Below, in pieces: positions 61,201-64,000 of a stretch of 64,000 nt of DNA. The position numbers and the translations under genes are program-made. Positions within the stretch are counted from its first letter, which is position 1; every line of letters starts with the position of its first letter. This DNA is from Amoebophrya sp. A120 (Eukaryota; Sar; Dinophyceae; Syndiniales; Amoebophryaceae), in assembly GCA_905178155.1 (NCBI GenBank), contig CAJINV010000009.1, positions 2,519,373 through 2,583,372 on the forward strand, read 5' to 3'. Under the pieces are notes generated by a model, which was given only the letters and a program-made list of their open reading frames with translations, searched no databases and was not told the DNA's origin.

Positions 61201-64000
61201 GGGAATAATATGCTCGCATGTGTCATGTGCTCGCATCATGCAGCTTTATGAATGTATCCGCTAAAAAGGGGACTAATCTATACCAAAAATCTCCGCTGTT
61301 CCTAGCTTCGCCCATATCTTTTCGTCCTTGGGCTCTGGTATCCACTTGGCGCGCACTGCATACACCTGCGCTTTCAGTGGGTTGCTGTTTTCGTACTTCA
61401 CTGGCGGGAGGTATGCTGCCCGTGGTGTCCTGTGCAGGAAGTCCGGCAGTGGTCTGCCGTCTCCTACCGCTCTCCCCTGCCACAAGTAGTCCGTGTTTAT
61501 TCTTGGGACCGGGAAATTTATCAGACCCATCGATTTGTCTGACTGCTGCCATAATTCTGCTTTTGTCTTTCGGATATCTACTACTGGTGACAGCACCGAG
61601 CCTTCGAGGCCCGGCGCATACCCGACGTGGCGGGGCATTCTGTGCTAAACTGTTTCTGGTTATGAGATGGTAGAAGAAAAATCCAAGCTCACTAATGTTT
61701 TCTCTCATGCGTCGTGGTATCTCTGCTCTGTGTCTCAGCTTTGAACTCTCTGCTTGCATACTATGTCTATTTGCGAGCATTCTGCTTGCCTGGTGTCGAA
61801 CAACGAAGCGACAAGGGCTAGTTCTGCCGTGAACTGCCTACAGTGGTACGATTGCCAGCTTGGTCTAAGCTTTCCAAGATGAACTGCCTGCTGCCTACTA
61901 GTAACGCCACAACATGGTTGTAGCGAGGGGCTCGCTTGCGCGATTTACTATCCAGGGCGTGACTGTGACAAAGGTATCCTTCTCGTCAATCTGACGACCA
62001 TCGTCGATCAGAAATCCGAGAGGGCGGTGTCCCCTCCAGAAAACACCCCTCCTCCCCTAATTCGTCCACGAGAACCGAAGTCCTGGTGTCAGAAAAAGGA
62101 GTGAAGGTTGACCTAATGGTATACCAATGTCTGATATAAATCCAGAAAACTGAAAAAATATCCAGAAATCCCAGCCGGGGCTGTAAATGAATGTATGAAC
62201 GATGAATATGAACGAGACCGATCTTGCTGACGATGCTTTCACTCGAAATATTTATCCCGTAAACATAAAACTCTGTGTCTGTCATGCAAGAACTGGATGG
62301 GGATTGGTTTTTTTCTGTGGATACGTTTCTCCCGGCGCAACCTCGTTCCCGTAGATGGAAAGTTTCGTCCAGTGTCGCAGATCCCGCCAGATTATAGCGC
62401 TCTCAAGCGTTACACTCTCAACTGTTACATGAATATGTAATGCAAGTAGAATGGCAAAAGTGAAAGGAAAATGAAAAGGTTGCGCCTTTTGCATTACAGA
62501 TTTGGAGCAGATTAAAATGCTATCTAGCGCGTCGAGAACTTGTCACGCGAAGCAGCTTCATCATCATCGTCATCATGTAGTGGACACCCGCTCCCAGCGC
62601 CACAGGTCAAGGATCCCCTCCCCGGGGGGTGGGCAATTTTGCATGGCAAATTCATGTAACAGCTGAGAATGTAACGTTTGAAAACCCCATACCGATCGCG
62701 TTGTGTTTCGGCGCTTCGAGCAGTTCCGCAGTAGATTCCACAATCGGAGTCGCTAGGTGGATCGGTTCAAAAAGCGCTATATTGATTAACGGCGGTGACG
62801 CACACCAGTTGCAATCATGCATGACAGATCTTCTCTGTGTATCAATATCATGCATCCTAGGCTAGACAAATTTGAGCAACATCAAAATTTCCCACGCGCA
62901 CTTACTGCATGCCAAAACGACCCGTTATTAACGCTAACACTTTTTGGTTCTATGATAAGGTGGATCATCAAGTCAAAATTCCCGATGTTCTTGTCTTCGT
63001 GCAGAAACTGTAAATATCCTGTGCAAAAGTGTCGCATGATTCGTATAAATGTATTACAAATTTCCCCAGCATGAGAAATAAAATTTGTAATGCGAATTTA
63101 GCTTGAGAACAAGATTTGTAATGCATGTTTGCGATTACTACGAGTACGATACCTTTGCACAGCATAGCAAGGTCCGCGCGACAATGGGGGTGGACGGCGC
63201 TAGCGGCTCCAGGATCGCGAGGACCCCGGGCTGGACATCATTTTTTCCAGCCGCATTTTCATCCTTCGAGGAAAAAATCTTCAGCGTTCGCTTCGTGTCC
63301 CGCGCTATCGCCTCTTCCCAGTCTGTATCAAAGGCAAAAATGTCTGGGTCTGGAAGAATGCACGACTTGTCATGCTGCTTTTCCATGACCCATGGGGTCT
63401 GGAATGCAGGACCTAGCATGACAGATTCTGTGCGATCTCTCTCAAGCCTATCCTGCATGAGAAAGTCCCTCCCGACTTGGTCAAAACTGGACGACTTTTG
63501 GATTTTTGCATGCTTCAGATTTAGCATGACAAGGAAGTTGCAATCTTCCAGACCCAGACATTTTTACATTTGATAGTCTGGTCTTTTTCCCAACACCTCC
63601 ATAATCTGGGGCGTACAGGGGAAGGGAAACACCGTGCCAATGTTTTCGTGGGGTTTTTTTCCGTAGTTTTTCGTATTTTCATTCGAGGAAGCTGAAGATC
63701 GAGACCCAGACGTCGCAGTTGCTGATGTGGTGTCGTAATTGCTATCGCTGGAAGATGCTATCACGATGTCGTGGTTTCCCAAAGACGTTACCACACCGTT
63801 GCACACGACAAACCTACCAGTTTCCTCCAGGATGGTTTTTGTAGAAACCCGCTCTTCGGCTTCGTCATGTTGAGCATCGGATTTCAGCGAATCCTCGCCA
63901 GCACCTTCACCTTGTGGTCGCGTATCAATGTGTTTCGCGAAGAACTCCGTTACATTCGGGAAATGGATCACGGACACTGCGCCGCGGGTTGGAGTGCTGC
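43267..64000 (-). CDS. UGGT: UDP-glucose:glycoprotein glucosyltransferase (5' end outside window)
   Basis: UGGT re-glucosylates misfolded N-glycoproteins in the ER so that they rebind calnexin/calreticulin. Exons read from the right edge: >64000-63576, 63325-63167, 63014-62958, 62759-62692, 62392-62324, 49148-49083, 48897-48847, 48530-48330, 48082-47572, 47396-47116, 46963-46859, 46601-46408, 45064-45037, 44891-44834, 44670-44054 and 43751-43267. Recognisable blocks are VLAILEPLAPSTP, STGDLDNLRANE (beta-sandwich), then the GT24 catalytic domain: IHIFSVASGWQYERLLRIMM, LQFYVLKDFLSSNF, RLIWAYKILFLDQLF, RIIFIDADQIV (DxD metal site), FWDSGYWKNLL, KHYHISA, SNSLSNLDQDLPNY and WLFCETWCD. It ends REEL, an ER-retrieval type tail. 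An acidic insert of ~70 residues splits the catalytic domain after GYWKNLL. A 13-kb retroelement sits inside introner IE69. Confidence 0.93.
43752..44053. mobile_element. IE60, introner family IE-F
   Basis: The left end is partly decayed. Duplication CAAAG/AAAAG; UGGT, splitting HYHISA from FVVNIPKF. Confidence 0.88.
44671..44833. mobile_element. IE61, introner family IE-C
   Basis: Duplication GTCGG; UGGT, just before the DADQ motif. Empty in the duplicated exon copy near 45930. Confidence 0.93.
44834..45243. repeat. UGGT partial tandem duplication, copy 1
   Basis: Matches 45929-46330: the YKILFLDQLFYQRTD exon, an IE-A introner at the same site, the end of the preceding intron, and noncoding DNA up to GCATGCAGCCAAAC. 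This copy is the one in continuity with the rest of UGGT. Confidence 0.85.
44892..45036. mobile_element. IE62, introner family IE-A
   Basis: Duplication TGAGC; UGGT duplicate copy 1. Confidence 0.93.
45244..45928. other. GC-rich segment between the UGGT duplicate copies
   Basis: About 685 bp, much richer in G and C than the flanks. No terminal inverted repeats or coding similarity seen. TTAACCCGAGAACA occurs twice near the right end (45875 and 45911). Possibly inserted DNA that accompanied the duplication. Confidence 0.5.
45929..46330. repeat. UGGT partial tandem duplication, copy 2
   Basis: Second copy. The exon breaks off after RTDRIV at the junction with a GC-rich segment, so it cannot encode a full product. 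Compared with copy 1 it lacks introner IE61 at the GTCGG site (45930-45936). Confidence 0.85.
45989..46137. mobile_element. IE63, introner family IE-A
   Basis: Duplication TGAGC; same site as IE62 in duplicate copy 2, with different terminal variants (TATGGATTGC start, TTCATA end). Confidence 0.93.
46602..46858. mobile_element. IE64, introner family IE-K
   Basis: Duplication GCCAG; UGGT, between the SVASGWQYER and VLKDFLSS motifs. Confidence 0.92.
46964..47115. mobile_element. IE65, introner family IE-A
   Basis: Duplication TTCGC; UGGT. Confidence 0.93.
47397..47571 (-). other. Probable GT-AG intron in UGGT
   Basis: Acceptor TGTCTCTCGCAG|ACGAGA is strong. The donor TGTT|GTATGC is the in-phase candidate, giving 175 nt and joining SSDLC to YEIRMEKD. 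The donor is tentative. Confidence 0.5.
48083..48329. mobile_element. IE66, introner family IE-D
   Basis: Flanks share only TCC; UGGT. The frame joins EEKQKRG to SIFGMEEE. Confidence 0.82.
48531..48846. mobile_element. IE67, introner family IE-F
   Basis: Duplication TTGTC; UGGT. Confidence 0.93.
48898..49082. mobile_element. IE68, diverged IE-A introner
   Basis: Duplication AGCTC; UGGT. The right end has an insertion between GATACT and TTGCAC. Confidence 0.87.
49199..49471. repeat. Retroelement terminal repeat B2
   Basis: 273 bp, starting ATATTCACGGTGAAAAGC. Nearly identical to B1; differences include a 4-nt gap near CAGCAG. The match ends after GTAGTGCTAGCTG. Confidence 0.9.
49502..49619. 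repeat. Retroelement terminal repeat A2
   Basis: 118 bp from AAAACTGAAAAAATATCC to TTTATCCCGTAAA; identical to A1 at 62145-62263 as far as I can compare by eye. Confidence 0.9.
49619..49893. repeat. Retroelement terminal repeat B1
   Basis: 275 bp copy of B2, directly abutting A2. Beyond 49893 the sequence becomes unique interior. Confidence 0.9.
49894..50277. other. Retroelement 3' noncoding region
   Basis: Between the recombinase stop and B1; no supported ORF. Confidence 0.5.
50278..51639 (-). CDS. Tyrosine recombinase of the retroelement
   Basis: Exon 1 (51639-51378) and exon 2 (from 51268) join across a clear GT-AG intron (51269-51377; donor TAG|GTATCT, acceptor TTCTTCTCAG|GTGAAG). A third coding block (50660-50278) follows after a few stops; a 35-nt GT-AG removal (donor ATG|GTACTA, acceptor GAGCAG|TGTAGA) would join it in phase, but an intron that short is doubtful. 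Recombinase landmarks: ATGLRPSAFASI (first catalytic Arg), YGVRRSLAMWLR (the HxxR box, with Tyr where His is usual), NHFGWSESS, and MWEETY with the likely nucleophile Tyr. Upstream residues form the helical DNA-binding part. No ATG opens exon 1 (TTG at 51639), so it may be reached by frameshift or splicing from the RT gene that ends at 51653. Confidence 0.75.
51653..53776 (-). CDS. Reverse transcriptase-RNase H protein, ~700 aa
   Basis: An uninterrupted frame. The polymerase catalytic aspartates are in SKDDLASAYWQ (~residue 277) and QYVDDLIYF (~350). The RNase H domain follows with MFTDAAAS (~530), CYEAVAVALG (~580) and NVDNSSCTYG (~605), then helical residues to the stop. No protease or DDE integrase is present, as expected for the DIRS superfamily. 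The first in-frame codon is TTG (53776); ATGs follow at ~53758 and at MNTFMHFHAAEQ (~53686). The intact frame suggests a recently active copy. Confidence 0.9.
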   Translation of the reverse strand: MILFGVMHLCFLSIDRCMPSTSFIFIHRRRMNTFMHFHAAEQCNYLDPDRRALLYGKKGYVSCGLESQGQLPKYGAWPNGKEMTKSELSNLSNFDINDPARKLSLDKFAQIRDGPWHFETEDVTERSDKSYSKLMDAGLASMLCESCAKWEIEQGTWFAAIFGLGQKKCHETGQRSKVRPISNEKYRSKILSPPVEHLTFSGLPEILQGIVYCCNPEYEDSYFENKKGVLRSIQVARDKAKKWCRGNLKKMTWRDIRTLPRKKKEYKGKSFLPCLSKDDLASAYWQYGAKDPKQNGFQIYCPEKQRMEFGFLRCLNFGNIHSIYGFCACCSQWMEKWFNQIGKVPVFQYVDDLIYFSDQDGILAPLYERFIRRVLAIWGIALAPEKHEQMLPSQDIGEILGIGCRRLTDSIEFFLPEAKVKRIAADLDRVANLIRDPDQRTLESTHKELEKVQGLLCHAMYSRKLRRNLPVLKHIFALTSQPKNFAQNISSKSRREQLLIVLKKCKEIIERRDKTVIARDKMCRDRVHMFTDAAASQSDGKISFGAISFLEDEANSIGFFLHTSQDEIPSFFKRSAIMCYEAVAVALGQRLLTRFSESSSYIVNVDNSSCTYGIVNASVDCPKTASVISILSDRAYLQQIEYFYSYVSTHLSSADATTRIEMMDSLSRSHGTKFPLSRSEIMQELELLAKECEELHDELMLGDIRKE
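53783..54110 (-). CDS. Retroelement ORF, coiled-coil, ~108 aa
   Basis: Frame ending NDYFEGWDTIYNTKY with TAG at 53783. The helical stretch RFQREAERLDKLVEDLLKVE looks like a coiled coil. No ATG is seen at the 5' end, so it may be an exon spliced to something upstream. It lies just before the RT gene. Confidence 0.45.
54111..54464. other. Retroelement interval without a supported gene
   Basis: Nothing recognisable; separates the gag-like gene from the coiled-coil ORF and RT gene. Confidence 0.4.
54465..57235 (-). CDS. Multi-exon retroelement protein (gag-like candidate)
   Basis: ATG at 57235 (MRAQILVTAPESAARDKD). A first coding block runs to about 56,070, then exons 55980-55613, 55487-55010 and 54886-54465. 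Introns 55488-55612 (donor AAG|GTAACC, acceptor CCCTCCCAG|GTCAAG) and 54887-55009 (donor GGAG|GTATCA, acceptor ACTCCAG|GAGGCA) are clear; the acceptor TTATCAG at 55981 is clear but its donor is not fixed. The protein is Ser/Gln-rich in the middle, has KGKNRKGK and Gly-rich basic tracts, and a Cys/His cluster (NCCIPAL, SCKHKDGSEC). Position before RT and nucleic-acid-binding composition fit a capsid or nucleocapsid role; this is inference only. Confidence 0.65.
57335..58150 (-). CDS. Retroelement ORF, 271 aa, unknown
   Basis: ATG at 58150 (MTASSSSQGPDQKPG). A Pro/Ser/Gln-rich first third precedes an apparently globular helical region (MENATIFNEKAGQAWEAFL, LQAMADIICTALVKTSL, VKLAAYIRKIFSLFVNKV). 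A strong acceptor (CAAATATCAG|GACAATG) just downstream at ~57238 shows that an intron ends before the next ORF, so this frame may be spliced to it. Unknown function; a structural protein is possible. Confidence 0.6.
   Translation of the reverse strand: MTASSSSQGPDQKPGSGAPDAPPSGPPAGASSSKKNIAQDKEKSKMSGDKNQQQQKLAGGADQQLTPADDTSATEANKDFQIGTIRITDAVSQCEPPKQFTSMENATIFNEKAGQAWEAFLSDPAQYADGISILPNNKSVQRLIVEKLANINEGDELDLQNLQAMADIICTALVKTSLYAHDNGPMMIQAMAEGACKANGIDYASPSKAFGAIVGDAGVKLAAYIRKIFSLFVNKVCDGKISQLPKHVNGVFVHVNTRSTMGLIQQMIWYF
58574..59094 (-). CDS. Retroelement ORF, two exons, ~134 aa
   Basis: Exons 59094-58933 and 58816-58574 join in phase 0 across a 116-nt GT-AG intron (donor GAG|GTACAG, acceptor TTTCCCAG|GTCCGT), giving MIQDTIE joined to VRTLKDIQNIHPLI. 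The protein has a helical N-terminal half (ANALSTMIAHAILSQCC) and a C-terminal half with RPGLRYYESGNVFWS. Not recognised. Confidence 0.6.
59529..60374 (-). CDS. Retroelement ORF, 281 aa, unknown
   Basis: ATG at 60374 (MSGISHDVSIKNCEAMRVG), ending in a poly-Ser/Gly tail GGSSSSSSKGGK. Mostly helical, with FAITTVIPALSAKVAAYSEL and a Cys pair in FCAECAAK. The tail composition resembles that of other structural ORFs of this element. No family recognised. Confidence 0.6.
   Translation of the reverse strand: MSGISHDVSIKNCEAMRVGKCDNLADLVGKQGASILSLLEDLVKNGGKDDLGSNAAGIFMNDLTSKHNSHLGTDGTRVPILSEGQSQKLLHVYRSLAQFAITTVIPALSAKVAAYSELIDELWVDLNPAMVQTVFPNWMTFCAECAAKIYFLRGKLALPELQMSQELKHFKYVCTKRRTDGITTSGFVPVMGGQATGTTTTELASQLTTHLSKEPYFVAYEDEELEELGEKVLNLAKMYSKTMDEDMKKKYEKAGRYAFGLPGAQSSSSGGSSSSSSKGGK
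60573..61226 (-). CDS. Retroelement ORF, 217 aa, unknown
   Basis: ATG at 61226 (MTHASILFPANDSSG). Helical charged middle (RDRLKAYEAKFQTERNYTRY, LCKELEEDIESLYNIELE), Cys/His residues near CTFYCHGRSN, and an acidic tail. No family recognised. Confidence 0.55.
   Translation of the reverse strand: MTHASILFPANDSSGLPEAFFEVEVILRTQYSARYGLAEQMFVLPKMVCPVGILWMQKLTFTRERDRLKAYEAKFQTERNYTRYKLFMHSDRLCKELEEDIESLYNIELETSICDQRAITWADLYAFSGSQRARQIFNRHFVEQHQMHEACIRSFNYDISPPPPCTFYCHGRSNLAFRTRVRISELHTRIKKEKIEKPDGQLADEYSIDADVESDTD
61273..61638 (-). CDS. Retroelement ORF, 121 aa, unknown
   Basis: ATG at 61638 (MPRHVGYAPGLEGSVLSP); the first ORF after A1. It ends AKLGTAEIFGID. A GTATAG just before its stop could be a donor joining it to the next ORF at 61226. 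No family recognised. Confidence 0.5.
   Translation of the reverse strand: MPRHVGYAPGLEGSVLSPVVDIRKTKAELWQQSDKSMGLINFPVPRINTDYLWQGRAVGDGRPLPDFLHRTPRAAYLPPVKYENSNPLKAQVYAVRAKWIPEPKDEKIWAKLGTAEIFGID
61639..62144. other. Retroelement 5' leader
   Basis: Roughly 500 nt between A1 and the first ORF; no coding signal. Expected to hold the element promoter. Confidence 0.45.
62145..62263. repeat. Retroelement terminal repeat A1
   Basis: The 5' end of the element on its coding strand; copy of A2. It abuts the host introner at AAACATAAA, a string also present at the left junction (49194-49202). Confidence 0.9.
62393..62691. mobile_element. IE70, introner family IE-D
   Basis: Duplication CAGAT/CCGAT; UGGT. 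Confidence 0.87.
62760..62957. mobile_element. IE71, introner family IE-C
   Basis: Flanked by AGGTG on both sides (AGGTGGATC at both edges). Left end diverged; UGGT. Confidence 0.85.
63015..63166. mobile_element. IE72, introner family IE-A
   Basis: Weak duplication GTAAA/GCAAG; UGGT. Confidence 0.85.
63326..63575. mobile_element. IE73, introner family IE-B
   Basis: Duplication GTCTG; UGGT. Confidence 0.93.

Larger units (their letters stand above)
49199..62263 (-). mobile_element. 13-kb tyrosine-recombinase (DIRS/Ngaro-like) retroelement
   Basis: Read on the minus strand the termini follow the split-direct-repeat plan A1 - genes - B1 A2 B2: A1 62263-62145, B1 49893-49619, A2 49619-49502, B2 49471-49199. 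Members of this superfamily copy RNA into DNA and integrate with a tyrosine recombinase instead of a DDE integrase (family knowledge). The element encodes an RT-RNase H protein, a tyrosine recombinase, and at least six other ORFs. It is about twice the usual size of Ngaro or DIRS elements. A1/A2 look identical and B1/B2 nearly so, pointing to recent insertion. Several genes carry GT-AG introns of 109-125 nt and no introners. It is inserted in introner IE69, in the sense orientation of UGGT. Confidence 0.85.
49149..62323. mobile_element. IE69, IE-H introner split by the retroelement
   Basis: The left part (49149-49198) and right part (62264-62323) are the two ends of an IE-H introner. Duplication CGTTT at 49144-49148 and 62324-62328; UGGT. 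Splicing would have to remove 13 kb here. Confidence 0.85.

Overview
The window is nuclear DNA of a protist, most likely a dinoflagellate-lineage parasite of the Amoebophrya (Syndiniales) type. The organism call is an inference. It rests on genes broken by dozens of inverted-repeat insertions ('introners') that begin TAT, end ATA, carry a short target duplication (usually 5 nt) and lack GT-AG borders. Removing each element with one copy of its duplication restores the reading frame: summed exon lengths are exact multiples of three for the unknown, LRR, giant-2 and SIZ-like genes. Introners of this kind have been reported in Amoebophrya. A few ordinary GT-AG introns are also present.

Every gene I can support lies on the minus strand. 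Reading from low to high coordinates they are: a truncated AN1 zinc-finger gene (copy 1) and a fuller tandem copy 2 (about 0.3-2.1 kb); an unknown 630-aa protein (2.8-6.7 kb); an LRR protein (6.9-9.6 kb); a giant EF-hand protein of about 1,970 aa (12.6-23.2 kb) and its tandem paralog of about 2,110 aa (25.0-34.7 kb), each followed by a short conserved ORF; a SIZ/PIAS-like SUMO E3 ligase with PHD finger, PINIT region, degenerate SP-RING and C-terminal SUMO-binding motif (36.2-41.0 kb); and a UDP-glucose:glycoprotein glucosyltransferase (UGGT) that starts beyond the right edge and ends at 43,267.

I placed 73 introners in 14 sequence families (IE-A to IE-N). Paralogous copies give filled and empty versions of the same site, which proves insertion. 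Larger elements sit on top of this. One introner in the UGGT gene carries a 13-kb tyrosine-recombinase (DIRS/Ngaro-like) retroelement with split direct repeats, an RT-RNase H gene, a multi-exon recombinase gene and several unassigned ORFs, with GT-AG introns inside its own genes. Another introner carries an 846-bp GC-rich insert. A 1,041-bp GC-rich element with 39-bp inverted ends lies between the SIZ and UGGT genes.

The genes do not form a pathway. UGGT works in ER glycoprotein quality control, the SIZ-like protein in SUMOylation, and AN1 proteins of the ZFAND1/Cuz1 type are linked to proteasome and stress responses. I see no bacterial genes, rRNA, tRNA or CRISPR.
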